This document shows positions 27,548-34,990 of a DNA stretch of 43,418 bases, piece after piece. Within the stretch, counting starts at the first letter, position 1, and every line of letters starts with the position of its first letter. Below the pieces are notes generated by a model that saw only the letters and a program-made list of their open reading frames with translations, searched no databases and had not been told where the DNA came from. Made by a program: the position numbers and the translations under genes. The stretch is from a virus, in IMG/VR virus record IMGVR_UViG_3300046009_005620, positions 1 through 43,418 of that record. One strand, 5' to 3'.

Positions 27548-27555
27548 CATAAATA
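27548..27555 (+). promoter_or_regulatory. Late-promoter-like box CATAAATA
   Basis: One mismatch to TATAAATA, 31 bases before the subtilase ATG. Confidence 0.5.
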
Positions 27556-27586
27556 GTACTACAAGTTATTTACTTGGGAGATTAAA

Positions 27587-29245
27587 ATGCGTTATTTAGT
27601 AGATTTTCACCACGATACAGCACAAACAGACATAGATAATTATCTAGCAGTTAATGGATGTACAGTCCTTAAAGAATGGGATAATTTTGATAAGGTCTTT
27701 TTAGTAGAGTGCAATAATGCTCCAGAAAAAACCGCTATTATTGAGCATATAGTCCTTGAAGAAGCACAGGGTATCCAATTATTAGATGTCACTCCAGTAG
27801 ATAACTTTTATATTTCCCATAACAATCCAAATGCTGAAAAAATCATTGTAGACGTAACTGATGATAAATCGTGGTGGAAAAATTATAGTTTTGCAGCACC
27901 TGTCTTTGAGGGAAATTTAGAACTAAACCGCTATGGAGAATTAATTAATGTCTATGTACTAGATAGTGGTATAGAGGCATCACACCCAGAATTCGTCGAT
28001 GCAAAAATTGAAAATGTTTATTCGGTGATGCCTAATGACTTTACTGACCGCACAGGTCACGGCACCAGTATCGCAAGCGTGATTGTAGGCAAAACTTGCG
28101 GTATCACAAATTCTACAATCAAAGTTGTTAAAGTTTTCGACCCCACTCATACTACTATGTTAAGTGAATTATTGAGTGCGTTAGACGCAATAATTGCTGA
28201 CCACTCACCTGATACGTTCGGTGTGGTAAATTGTAGTTGGATCATGGAGAAAAATTCCTGGGTAGAAAATAAACTAAAACGTTTAGTAGATAACGGAATG
28301 TTCATCATTGCATCAGCTGGCAATCAAGGTACGGAAATAGAAGAAACAACTCCAGCTAGCATGATGGAAGCACTTACAGTAGGTGCGTACAACAGACAAC
28401 TAAAACCCTGTGACTTTTCAAATTATACAGGCGGATCACTAATCTCAGTAACTAGCGGAGCTACCAACCACGGTGAATTAGACGGCTGGGCGCCCGGTGA
28501 AGAAATTTGGGCAGCAGGACTTAATGGAACATATGGATATGTTGCCGGCACGTCTATTGCTGCTGGCATTACTTCGGCAATCGCAGCAGGCTTGTTGTAT
28601 TGGCATTCGGACGAACAAGGTAAAAAACTAAGAGGTTTTGAAGATTTTGCTATTAATAGTGCAATTACAGGATCAACTAATGAAATTTTTAGAAAAGGCA
28701 ATTTACTTGACTTAAGCGATCCAAAATATGCTAGCTGCAAAAACGCTTTAGCAACAATTATTTCAAAACATATAGTTGCGCTTAATCAGGCGCCAGATGA
28801 ATTTAATATGGTGTTTCGTGCTGGAGAAAAAACTAAAAATATAAGAGTACTAGAACCATATTTCACTTTGTCATATGAGATGTTAGACCCGTTACCAAAT
28901 AATTTTGAAATTTTACCCGATGGTAGAATTTACGGTACCCCTACTTTAGAACAAGGTCCTTCAGACGGTGAGGAGTACAAATTATATACTTGTAGATTTA
29001 ACAGAACCAACACACAAAATGAAACAGAACTAGTCACAGTAAACATGTATGTGTTAGCTTCTAACGCGATGCCTTCTAGCGATCTTCCTGAAGATCATCC
29101 GATAAATATATTGGCTCAAGCGGTATGCAACAGCCCTCCTCAGTCACAATGCGGCGTTAACTATCCCCAAGCCTGTTCAAACGCTTGCGGTTTCGCATGT
29201 TGTCTTCCGGATTTCGGTAAATCGGCAACATGTACTTGCTATTAA
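27587..29245 (+). CDS. Subtilisin-like serine protease (S8) with He_PIG-like domain and Cys-rich tail
   Basis: 552 residues. Residues 1-75 resemble an I9-type prodomain or chaperone strand set. The S8 triad is complete: Asp126 (YVLDSGIE), His158 (TGHGTSIA), Ser323 (AGTSIAAG), with oxyanion Asn246 (ASAGNQG). Residues about 400-490 contain LPNNFEILPDGRIYGTPT, the motif of putative Ig domains (He_PIG). The last 40 residues carry eight Cys (CNSPPQSQC, CSNACGFACC, TCTCY), knottin-like. No signal peptide. Late box and ribosome-binding site (TTGGGAG) upstream. Stops one base before the next ATG. It may process virion or host proteins, or ride in the virion; the cysteine tail is unexplained. Confidence 0.92.
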   Translation: MRYLVDFHHDTAQTDIDNYLAVNGCTVLKEWDNFDKVFLVECNNAPEKTAIIEHIVLEEAQGIQLLDVTPVDNFYISHNNPNAEKIIVDVTDDKSWWKNYSFAAPVFEGNLELNRYGELINVYVLDSGIEASHPEFVDAKIENVYSVMPNDFTDRTGHGTSIASVIVGKTCGITNSTIKVVKVFDPTHTTMLSELLSALDAIIADHSPDTFGVVNCSWIMEKNSWVENKLKRLVDNGMFIIASAGNQGTEIEETTPASMMEALTVGAYNRQLKPCDFSNYTGGSLISVTSGATNHGELDGWAPGEEIWAAGLNGTYGYVAGTSIAAGITSAIAAGLLYWHSDEQGKKLRGFEDFAINSAITGSTNEIFRKGNLLDLSDPKYASCKNALATIISKHIVALNQAPDEFNMVFRAGEKTKNIRVLEPYFTLSYEMLDPLPNNFEILPDGRIYGTPTLEQGPSDGEEYKLYTCRFNRTNTQNETELVTVNMYVLASNAMPSSDLPEDHPINILAQAVCNSPPQSQCGVNYPQACSNACGFACCLPDFGKSATCTCY

Positions 29246-29246
29246 T

Positions 29247-30095
29247 ATGGAATGGGTAAAAACGTATACATCAGATAAAACCTATCATTTTGATTTTTCT
29301 AAAACTAAAAACCAGACATCACACGCGCTAGACGCAGCTATCGATGCCGCAGCATATATATCAGAACATTATCCCCCTCCTTATACATTACTTTTAAGTG
29401 GAGGGGTAGACAGCCAAGCTATGCTGTGGGCATGGCATAAATCAAAAGTTCCCTATAAAACTTTATCTGCTGTTTATAATCATAATTTAAATGACCATGA
29501 TTTAGAAACTATTCGAACGTTCGCTGCAAATCATGATATATCTATAAATTTCACAGATTTTGATTTGTTTAATTTTCTTGAAACTGAATATGAATCATAT
29601 TCCGACAAATATTTTTGCGGCAGCCCTCAAATATGCACCTTTATGAAAATCGCAGACGGAGTTAAAGAAGGCACAGTCATAATGTCCGGAAATTTTATTC
29701 AGCGTGATCAAATAGTGATTCCCCGAAACGTAGCAGGATTATGGCATTATAAAAAATTATCAAATAGAAATGTTATCCCATACTTTTTTTTAGAAACGGA
29801 AGATTTAGCATGGGCCTTTAATGAATATTCATGGGAAGCTCCTGTAAAATTTAACTATGATGTTAAAGTAAAAACTTATCAAAATTTTGATTTTCCGATA
29901 ATTCCTCAAGAAAAAAAATATAATGGATTTGAAAAAGTAAAAGACTGGTATGACACCAATTATAAAAAACCGATACCTTTAGAGAATAAAGTAGCTAAGA
30001 TTATGGGACAGGGTAGTAATAGAACATTCGATTTGCTATATAGAAATAAATTTGAAGTTAAATTTTCTCAGTATAAATATGTATACAAATGCTAG
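29247..30095 (+). CDS. PP-loop ATPase-like protein
   Basis: 282 residues, starting one base after the protease stop. LLLSGGVDSQAMLWAWH (residues about 47-63) is the SGGxDS PP-loop of adenylating enzymes (asparagine synthase, GMP synthase, tRNA thiolation and QueC types). YNHNLNDHDLE follows as the second strand. The C-terminal half has no catalytic signature I recognise. It would activate a carbonyl or carboxylate group with ATP, releasing pyrophosphate. It overlaps the zinc-ribbon gene by 7 bases. Substrate unknown; a modification partner of the neighbouring proteins is possible. Confidence 0.8.
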   Translation: MEWVKTYTSDKTYHFDFSKTKNQTSHALDAAIDAAAYISEHYPPPYTLLLSGGVDSQAMLWAWHKSKVPYKTLSAVYNHNLNDHDLETIRTFAANHDISINFTDFDLFNFLETEYESYSDKYFCGSPQICTFMKIADGVKEGTVIMSGNFIQRDQIVIPRNVAGLWHYKKLSNRNVIPYFFLETEDLAWAFNEYSWEAPVKFNYDVKVKTYQNFDFPIIPQEKKYNGFEKVKDWYDTNYKKPIPLENKVAKIMGQGSNRTFDLLYRNKFEVKFSQYKYVYKC

Positions 30096-30331
30096 ATAAA
30101 CTTAAGCAAAAAATGGAACAAGTACGTGATGTTGCACAATCTGCAGGCGCCGGCCTGCTTGCGCAAAAAGTAGAGCCTGAAGTTCAGGCTTATCGATATA
30201 GTATTTGTAGCTCATGCGAAAAACTCTATAAACCTACTGACACATGTAAAGCATGTGGTTGTTTCATGAAGGTTAAAACTTGGATGCCAAAACAAAGTTG
30301 CCCTCTAAAAAAATGGCCTTCGGTAGAGTAG
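30089..30331 (+). CDS. Small zinc-ribbon protein
   Basis: 80 residues. Helical start (MLDKLKQKMEQVRDVAQSAG) then two Cys pairs: CSSCEKLY and CKACGCFM, with a final CPLKKWP; a zinc ribbon of a type seen in T4-like phages from memory, of unknown function. Overlaps the PP-loop gene by 7 bases. Similar small proteins sit next to a variety of phage enzymes, so it may be a metal-bound adapter. Confidence 0.8.
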   Translation: MLDKLKQKMEQVRDVAQSAGAGLLAQKVEPEVQAYRYSICSSCEKLYKPTDTCKACGCFMKVKTWMPKQSCPLKKWPSVE

Positions 30332-30351
30332 TATAATTTTACTCTCTGACG

Positions 30352-31140
30352 ATGAAAATTTTAGTTATAACAAAGCCCAGAACTAGGTCTTCATTTTTAT
30401 GTTCTGCATTAACTAATTACTATAATATTGCTAATAAGCATGAATCTTTTAATTTCGTAGAAAAGCAATATAGTGAACTAAGAGTTAGGTTTGGCCTTCT
30501 AAAACAAAAAATAGAATTACATGATATAAAAAAATATCAAAAATTACATTTAGAAGAAATAAACAGAAATCTAAAAAGTCAAGATAACTATGTCACTAAA
30601 CTATTTGCGCGTGATCTTATTTTTACTTATAACGGTCCAATAATAAGAGATGAAAATTTATTTCAGCATGAAATTTATTTAAATTTTAATGAGATGTTTA
30701 AAATACAAGATTATGATACAATCTATTTTTTAGACAGAAATTTCATAGAGTCAGCGATAAGTTTTGCTTTTGCCGCGACGACATCTAGTTTTTTATACCT
30801 AGATTTGTCAGAATTAAATTATAAAAAGAAAAAATTTAAAAAAATATACATACCTAATCGCGAATTAAATTTAATGGATTATCATATATATGAAAGTGTT
30901 TTATTACTAAAAATTAAAAAGTTCTTAGATAAAGAAAATTTTAAGTATATAGATTTAGATTATGATAGATGTACGGATTATGTAAAAAACAATTTGGATT
31001 GTAAAAAACCTAATGGATATCTTGCAGGTAATTTCAATTACGAAGAAATTATTGAAAATTATTCTAGTTGCGTAGAACGTATAAAAAATAAATACTTACG
31101 ATTTACTGAACAACTACAGAATTTAGAGTTTGTTAGATAG
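30352..31140 (+). CDS. Sulfotransferase-like P-loop protein
   Basis: 262 residues. VITKPRTRSSFLCSALTNYY at residues 5-24 looks like the 5'-phosphosulfate loop (PRTRSSFL) of sulfotransferases, here as a phage-type variant, and IYFLDRNFIESAISFAFA like the 3'-phosphate-binding Arg-x7-Ser segment (Arg then Ser). Very AT-rich and Lys-rich. No ribosome-binding site of note. It follows the zinc-ribbon gene by 20 bases. The substrate could be a glycan, a tyrosine or a lipid; unknown. Confidence 0.65.
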   Translation: MKILVITKPRTRSSFLCSALTNYYNIANKHESFNFVEKQYSELRVRFGLLKQKIELHDIKKYQKLHLEEINRNLKSQDNYVTKLFARDLIFTYNGPIIRDENLFQHEIYLNFNEMFKIQDYDTIYFLDRNFIESAISFAFAATTSSFLYLDLSELNYKKKKFKKIYIPNRELNLMDYHIYESVLLLKIKKFLDKENFKYIDLDYDRCTDYVKNNLDCKKPNGYLAGNFNYEEIIENYSSCVERIKNKYLRFTEQLQNLEFVR

Positions 31141-31165
31141 AATTATTTAAAGTGAGGAGACAACA

Positions 31166-31303
31166 GTGGCTATAGGTTCAACGTCAGGAAAAAGACAAAC
31201 GATTATCAAGCGCACAAGTCAAGGTGGAGCAAATCCAAAAACTAGTGCTATGAATAAAGACCGTAAGCGAAGTTACAAGAAGTATCGCGGACAAGGTAAA
31301 TGA
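31166..31303 (+). CDS. Small basic phage protein, 45 aa
   Basis: GTG 31166 with GAGGAG upstream. MAIGSTSGKRQTIIKRTSQG then a Lys/Arg-rich end SMNKDRKRSYKKYRGQGK. Short basic proteins of this style recur in T4-like aquatic phages, to my recollection; role unknown. Its TGA overlaps the ATG of the next gene (ATGA), so the two are coupled. Confidence 0.75.
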   Translation: MAIGSTSGKRQTIIKRTSQGGANPKTSAMNKDRKRSYKKYRGQGK

Positions 31304-31440
31304 GCGGTAAAGGCAGTAAGCCTAGACCTTTCAGCGTTAATCGTAAAACGTTTGAAAGTAATTGGGATAAGATATTCGGTAAAAATAATAAAAAGAAAGT
31401 TACCGAAAAAAATAGCAAGAAGCAAAAAGCTGATATATAA
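31300..31440 (+). CDS. Small basic phage protein, 46 aa
   Basis: ATG 31300 overlaps the previous stop. MSGKGSKPRPFSVNRKTFES followed by NWDKIFGK and a Lys/Asn-rich tail. Part of a conserved small pair with the preceding gene. Function unknown; nucleic-acid binding is plausible from charge only. Confidence 0.75.
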   Translation: MSGKGSKPRPFSVNRKTFESNWDKIFGKNNKKKVTEKNSKKQKADI

Positions 31441-31449
31441 TATTACAAT

Positions 31450-31524
31450 GCGGGTGTAGCTCAGTGGTAGAGCCTTTCGTTGCCAACGAAAATGTCGGGC
31501 GTTCGAATCGCCTCACCCGCTCCA
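31450..31524 (+). tRNA. tRNA-Gly(GCC)
   Basis: Loop TTGCCAA in stem TTTCG/CGAAA; acceptor GCGGGTG/CACCCGC; CCA encoded. Last of the 29 tRNA genes. Confidence 0.96.
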
Positions 31525-31540
31525 TTCTACTAAATACTAC

Positions 31541-32029
31541 ATGATCTACATATCATATCAGGGTATTTACGACGGTACCAATTACGAATACGCAAACACA
31601 CCTAAACAAATAGGCAAAGCATTTGGTTATGGTGTAAGTGTCATGACAGACGTTTGGCGCGTCGACGGTAAGCTTTATCTAGGTACTGATCAACCACTCA
31701 CCGAAGTTACTGAGAAATATTTGCAAGGTAATCGATGGTGGATAAATGCACGTAATACAGATATGCAAAATTGGTTGAGTACACAGTCAAGTAAACTCTA
31801 TCCTAATTGGTTTTACTTTCCTAGTATGCCCCCTCCTCAATATGTCACAGCCAGTAATGGCAAACTAATCACCCCTGGTACTGTACCTATCAACAACAAT
31901 AGCGTGATTTTTTTACCTGAAATCACAGACAAAGGTTTGTTCAGCACAGTAAAGTTACGTTGTTTCGGTATCTGCAGCACTTACCTTAACTTTATCAGAC
32001 GTATGCGTGATGAAGGTCGCTGGTATTAA
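31541..32029 (+). CDS. GDPD-like protein, probably catalytically dead
   Basis: 162 residues. Fold pattern of glycerophosphodiester phosphodiesterases: N-terminal strand ISYQG, NTPKQIGKAFGYG, DVWRVDGKLYLGTDQP. At each catalytic site the expected residue is replaced: Tyr-Gln where His-Arg stand (HRG), Asn-Thr for Glu-Asn, Thr for the Glu before DVW, Thr for the His of GHD. So it looks like a pseudoenzyme that may bind a phosphodiester, or a structural reuse of the fold. Distant phage versions exist, from memory. Starts 16 bases after tRNA-Gly. Confidence 0.65.
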   Translation: MIYISYQGIYDGTNYEYANTPKQIGKAFGYGVSVMTDVWRVDGKLYLGTDQPLTEVTEKYLQGNRWWINARNTDMQNWLSTQSSKLYPNWFYFPSMPPPQYVTASNGKLITPGTVPINNNSVIFLPEITDKGLFSTVKLRCFGICSTYLNFIRRMRDEGRWY

Positions 32030-32037
32030 TATCTTAC

Positions 32038-32556
32038 ATGAAAGATAATAAAATTACATTCATTTATAAATCATCATTTCAGCATACTAAATCTTTCGAA
32101 TCTTTGGTTAAAAAAGTAGTCGAACTAGTAAAACAAATTCATGTTTTACCAAACAATATAGAAATACAATTTGAAGATATGGGGCCAAGCATATATGGAA
32201 TGACTATGTTAGACCCAAGATTTCCTAACCGCATCAGACTAAATCAGGATCTTAAAGAACACGAAATAATCATTCCATTAACCCATGAATTGGTACATCT
32301 AAATCAAACATTTACCAACCGATTACAAGTGCGTAGCGGTGGTAGAATATTATGGGATAAAGAAATATATAAAGTCAATAGTTTGCAATTAACTTATGAA
32401 GACTATTGCCAGTTGCCTTGGGAGCAAGATGCTACTCAAAAACAAACTAGGTTGCTAGAGTTTATTAGCCAAAATAGTAAAAAAATAAAATCAGAAATAA
32501 AAAGAGAACTACATCTTACCCAAAATACTTCTAATCCTATATCCAATCTGTCATAA
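32038..32556 (+). CDS. Putative zincin-like metallopeptidase
   Basis: 172 residues. LTHELVHLNQ near residue 84 is an HExxH zinc motif; PWEQDATQKQ about 46 residues later could supply the Glu third ligand (gluzincin arrangement). Short for a protease, with no signal peptide. Nine bases after the GDPD-like gene. The other HExxH protein at 20465-21088 may be a distant relative. Confidence 0.65.
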   Translation: MKDNKITFIYKSSFQHTKSFESLVKKVVELVKQIHVLPNNIEIQFEDMGPSIYGMTMLDPRFPNRIRLNQDLKEHEIIIPLTHELVHLNQTFTNRLQVRSGGRILWDKEIYKVNSLQLTYEDYCQLPWEQDATQKQTRLLEFISQNSKKIKSEIKRELHLTQNTSNPISNLS

Positions 32557-32590
32557 TATATTTGTTGTATATTCATTATAGGAGTTTGTT

Positions 32591-32797
32591 GTGTCTTTTC
32601 TTAATTTTCCTAATAGACCTACAGTAATGTTTGATGTTACTGATAAGGATCATAGGCGTTGGTTGGGTGATTTTACACGCACCCGTAGTTGGGCTAATTG
32701 TCCTGTAAAATTTTACAATATAGGTGCGGGCAACAATGTTGCACAAATGCAACTACGCCTGTTAGAGTATTACACTAACCAAGAATTCAAGGCTTGA
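32591..32797 (+). CDS. Conserved hypothetical phage protein, 68 aa
   Basis: GTG 32591 with ATAGGAG upstream. MSFLNFPNRPTVMFDVTDKD and WLGDFTRTRSWANCPVKFY suggest a compact beta protein; no family recognised. It ends Lys-Ala-stop (AAG GCT TGA); that TGA lies in the -35 box of the next promoter. Confidence 0.7.
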   Translation: MSFLNFPNRPTVMFDVTDKDHRRWLGDFTRTRSWANCPVKFYNIGAGNNVAQMQLRLLEYYTNQEFKA

Positions 32798-32822
32798 CAA
32801 CAGGTTCTATACCCATTATAAT
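32794..32822 (+). promoter_or_regulatory. Consensus sigma-70 promoter, early type
   Basis: TTGACA (32794-32799), 17 bases, TATAAT (32817-32822): perfect hexamers. The upstream gene's stop TGA is inside the -35. Start of transcription would fall near the ATG at 32830. Confidence 0.9.
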
Positions 32823-32829
32823 TTCTAAC

Positions 32830-32994
32830 ATGAAAACTGAACGCATTAGTTTCGTTGTAAAGGCCCCTAAAAAGCGCAATCATCGTGTGCTTTTTGACAG
32901 GGATTATAACTTCCGCGGCAAGCAGCACGATGATAAGCATGCCTACAAGCGCAAGCCACGTAATAACCGCTGGGACGATTATGACTACGCCTGA
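32830..32994 (+). CDS. Small Arg/Lys/Asp-rich protein, 54 aa
   Basis: ATG 32830, 7 bases after the -10 box, so the mRNA is probably leaderless. MKTERISFVVKAPKKRNHRV followed by a charged tail (KRKPRNNRWDDYDYA). No family recognised. First gene of the early block. Overlaps the next gene by 14 bases. Confidence 0.7.
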   Translation: MKTERISFVVKAPKKRNHRVLFDRDYNFRGKQHDDKHAYKRKPRNNRWDDYDYA

Positions 32995-33157
32995 GATCGT
33001 ACAGATGGTAAAAGACCTCAGGGCTGAGGGCTATGACTGTTATAATATTGCCCGCAAACTTGAGATACCTGTACCAGAGGTCGAGGAGATCGTGTTTGGT
33101 CCTGCTGTGACCGACCCAGATATGATTGAGTTCCTGCACTGGGGCGCACACTACTAA
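32981..33157 (+). CDS. Small HTH-like protein, 58 aa
   Basis: ATG 32981 inside the previous gene. EIVQMVKDLRAEGYDCYNIA followed by RKLEIPVPEVEEIV reads as a helix-turn-helix (two helices around GYDCYNIARKL), reminiscent of small phage or sigma-type DNA-binding proteins. May regulate the early genes downstream. No stronger family assignment possible. Confidence 0.6.
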   Translation: MTTPEIVQMVKDLRAEGYDCYNIARKLEIPVPEVEEIVFGPAVTDPDMIEFLHWGAHY

Positions 33158-33166
33158 AACCCTAAC

Positions 33167-33199
33167 AAAATCAATAGGTTACGTAAGTTGTTGATTTAT
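33167..33199 (+). repeat. Imperfect palindrome with the dispersed TTGATTT motif
   Basis: AAAATCAA (33167-33174) and GTAAGTTGTTGATTTAT (33183-33199) are opposite-facing copies of the motif seen at 15917, 36361-36402 and 38103. Arms AAATCAA/TTGATTT pair. Confidence 0.6.
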
Positions 33200-33200
33200 C

Positions 33201-33237
33201 AAGCCTTTTTCTTGTTAAAAATGTGAGAAAAAGGCTT
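33201..33237 (+). promoter_or_regulatory. 12-bp perfect inverted repeat overlapping a -35 box
   Basis: AAGCCTTTTTCT (33201-33212) and AGAAAAAGGCTT (33226-33237) are exact reverse complements, and the right arm runs into the TTGACC of the next promoter. Could be an operator, or a bidirectional terminator. Confidence 0.55.
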
Positions 33238-33264
33238 GACCTCATATGAGTCTGGGCATAGACT
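33236..33264 (+). promoter_or_regulatory. Sigma-70 early promoter
   Basis: TTGACC (33236-33241), 17 bases, TAGACT (33259-33264), then the shared tract ATATCTATAGTTGAG and CGGAG before ATG 33294. Confidence 0.8.
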
Positions 33265-33293
33265 ATATCTATAGTTGAGAAACGGAGATTGTT

Positions 33294-33752
33294 ATGAAAC
33301 TTGTCATCTACACTCAATTTAAGGAAAACTACGGTTCATATGAGAAGCCCTACTGGAAGTTCAAGGGTGGCGAAACTTATATCGTCCCAAACCTGACGGT
33401 TGCTCAGGCTCTAAAAATTAAGGACAAGGGTATTCCGACGCTGCTCTCATTGATTGAGGATCGTAACAATTCCTTCGAGGTGTATGTCCAAAATTGGGCT
33501 ATCCTAGACGATGATGTTGTTACCCATGAGGACTATGAAGCCCCGTACGTACTCAAGTATGTGGATGGCAAGTGGGTCTGTACGCAGGTACAAGAGGGTA
33601 GGGACTGGGGCTTCCACAAGAGTATCGTGTCCTGCACCAAGACCTACACTATGACTGTGGGCGGTGAGCGACAGGACTACAAGATTGTGTACACCTTGGT
33701 TGACGGTCGCACGATGGATTGGGAACAGTTCAATCAGGCTCACAAGGCTTGA
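33294..33752 (+). CDS. Early conserved hypothetical protein, 152 aa
   Basis: MKLVIYTQFKENYGSYEKPY and WKFKGGETYIVPNL start the protein; it is rich in Trp, Tyr and Val strands and ends QAHKA. No family recognised, though similar early proteins recur in aquatic phages, to my memory. Its own promoter and CGGAG site lie just upstream. The stop TGA (33750-33752) lies inside the next -35 box. Confidence 0.75.
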   Translation: MKLVIYTQFKENYGSYEKPYWKFKGGETYIVPNLTVAQALKIKDKGIPTLLSLIEDRNNSFEVYVQNWAILDDDVVTHEDYEAPYVLKYVDGKWVCTQVQEGRDWGFHKSIVSCTKTYTMTVGGERQDYKIVYTLVDGRTMDWEQFNQAHKA

Positions 33753-33777
33753 CATTTGGAACACTTGGTGTTACCAT
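33749..33777 (+). promoter_or_regulatory. Sigma-70 early promoter
   Basis: TTGACA (33749-33754), 17 bases, TACCAT (33772-33777); followed by ATATCTATAGTTGA and CGGAG. Almost the same cassette recurs at 35594-35645, with only a few differing positions over about 55 bases. Confidence 0.8.
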
Positions 33778-33808
33778 ATATCTATAGTTGATTCACGGAG
33801 TAATTGAA

Positions 33809-34132
33809 ATGTATCACGAACACGATATGGACATGGCATTGACTGAGTACATGGACGCCATCCAGGCTGACTACAATCGTTGGTCAGACACTAAGTTTGC
33901 TGTCCAAGACCGCCTGAATGTCACTATCAACACCGGTAGCAAGTTTTACAAGGTCGTTCGCGTTTCTTGCGGCAAAAGCGTCCACAGTTTTGTCTGCCGC
34001 AAGGCGCACGATAAGTGGAAGGTCGGTGATGTTCTCAAGGCGGCAAGTTGGGCACAGCCTGCTAAGAATTTTGTGCGCGGCAATGTACTCACTCAGACAT
34101 ATCTGAATCCGGTTCGCTGGACCGGCCTATAA
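33809..34132 (+). CDS. Early hypothetical protein, 107 aa
   Basis: ATG 33809 after CGGAG is preferred to TTG 33788. Acidic N-terminus (MYHEHDMDMALTEYMDAIQA), then strands rich in Lys/Val (KFYKVVRVSCGKSVHSFVCR) and KWKVGDVLKAASW, a barrel-like or SH3-like hint. No family recognised. Confidence 0.7.
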   Translation: MYHEHDMDMALTEYMDAIQADYNRWSDTKFAVQDRLNVTINTGSKFYKVVRVSCGKSVHSFVCRKAHDKWKVGDVLKAASWAQPAKNFVRGNVLTQTYLNPVRWTGL

Positions 34133-34140
34133 TAGGAGTT

Positions 34141-34506
34141 ATGACTGTGAGTAAGACAATCAAGAAAATCAAACCGAGCAAGGTTCAAAAGTTCTTCCAA
34201 GGCGACTTGGTGATGATTTCGAATCTCCCTTCGTGGATGAGTCATTTTTCTAGTGGTCTGGCGATTGTCATTGGCTCAGCGGCTGATGCGCACTGGCCAA
34301 GTCGCGCTGCCCACAAAGAGTATACTCTTCATATTATCGAAAAGAAGAACGATTCTTCTTGGTATCCTGAGGAGTGTCTTGAACTTGTCGAGATTGACCG
34401 TCTTGACTTGCTGCCTGAGAATCACAGAATCTCCAAGTCTCTCCAAGCCAAGAAAGAGCGCGATGAGAATTTGAAGAAGTCGAAGGCGACGGAGGTGAAG
34501 CCGTGA
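34141..34506 (+). CDS. Early hypothetical protein, 121 aa
   Basis: ATG 34141 eight bases after the previous stop, with TAGGAG as ribosome-binding site. FQGDLVMISNLPSWMSHFSS and AIVIGSAADAHWPS suggest a small KOW/SH3-like barrel, then a Lys/Glu-rich helical tail that ends EVKP. The last codons (GAGGTGAAGCCGTGA) overlap the next GTG start. Function unknown. Confidence 0.65.
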   Translation: MTVSKTIKKIKPSKVQKFFQGDLVMISNLPSWMSHFSSGLAIVIGSAADAHWPSRAAHKEYTLHIIEKKNDSSWYPEECLELVEIDRLDLLPENHRISKSLQAKKERDENLKKSKATEVKP

Positions 34507-34745
34507 GCGACAAACTGACTGAGATGTGGGCGGCGTTCGAGGAGCACAAGCCTGCGCCAGAGTATGCCGATGAGTGGGAAACGATGCTCAAGAAGCGGAC
34601 GCGGGATGCAATGCGAGTGGTTTACTGTGTAGCGCCCGAAGGGTCGGCGGCGTGGGCGGCGGCAATAGCGGCGACGGCGGCGGCGGCGGCTGACCGCTAC
34701 GCGCAGGATGCTATCGACGCAATCAAGCGGGAGGTGAAGCCGTGA
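34503..34745 (+). CDS. Ala-rich hypothetical protein, 80 aa, paralogue 1
   Basis: GTG 34503 overlaps the previous stop. MSDKLTEMWAAFEEHKP begins it; a run of Ala (SAAWAAAIAATAAAAADR) follows, then DAIDAIKREVKP. Very GC-rich in contrast to the AT-rich phage. Paralogue of 34987-35244. Same GAGGTGAAGCCGTGA junction on both ends. Function unknown; similar short Ala-rich genes occur in betaproteobacterial phages, from memory. Confidence 0.65.
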   Translation: MSDKLTEMWAAFEEHKPAPEYADEWETMLKKRTRDAMRVVYCVAPEGSAAWAAAIAATAAAAADRYAQDAIDAIKREVKP

Positions 34746-34990
34746 GTACGCAACCCGAAGCCCTGCGGTTGGCTGATTCCATTGAAGGGCTTGCGTGGGA
34801 CTCAATAGCAAGTTCATGGAATGACTTGGAACCAGCCGCCGACGAACTGCGCCGCCTTCATGCGATGAACGCGGAACTGTTGGAGGCGTTGAAGGTAGCA
34901 CTAGACGCATCATGGAACGGACCGATGCCGGATTACGCGCGGGATAAAGCCTGCGCCGCCATCGCCAAAGCAGAGGGGGTGCAGTCGTGA
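34742..34990 (+). CDS. Small protein typical of betaproteobacterial phages, 82 aa
   Basis: GTG 34742. MSTQPEALRLADSIEGLAWD followed by EPAADELRRLHAMNAELLEALK and ACAAIAKAEG is a pattern that recurs in small proteins of Burkholderiales prophages, from memory; role unknown. GC-rich. Sits between the two paralogues. Confidence 0.7.
   Translation: MSTQPEALRLADSIEGLAWDSIASSWNDLEPAADELRRLHAMNAELLEALKVALDASWNGPMPDYARDKACAAIAKAEGVQS

Noticed and set aside
34422-34913. Long reverse-strand frame in the GC-rich cassette
   Set aside because: GC-rich DNA gives few stops on any frame; the + strand chain of overlapping starts with ribosome-binding sites is stronger.
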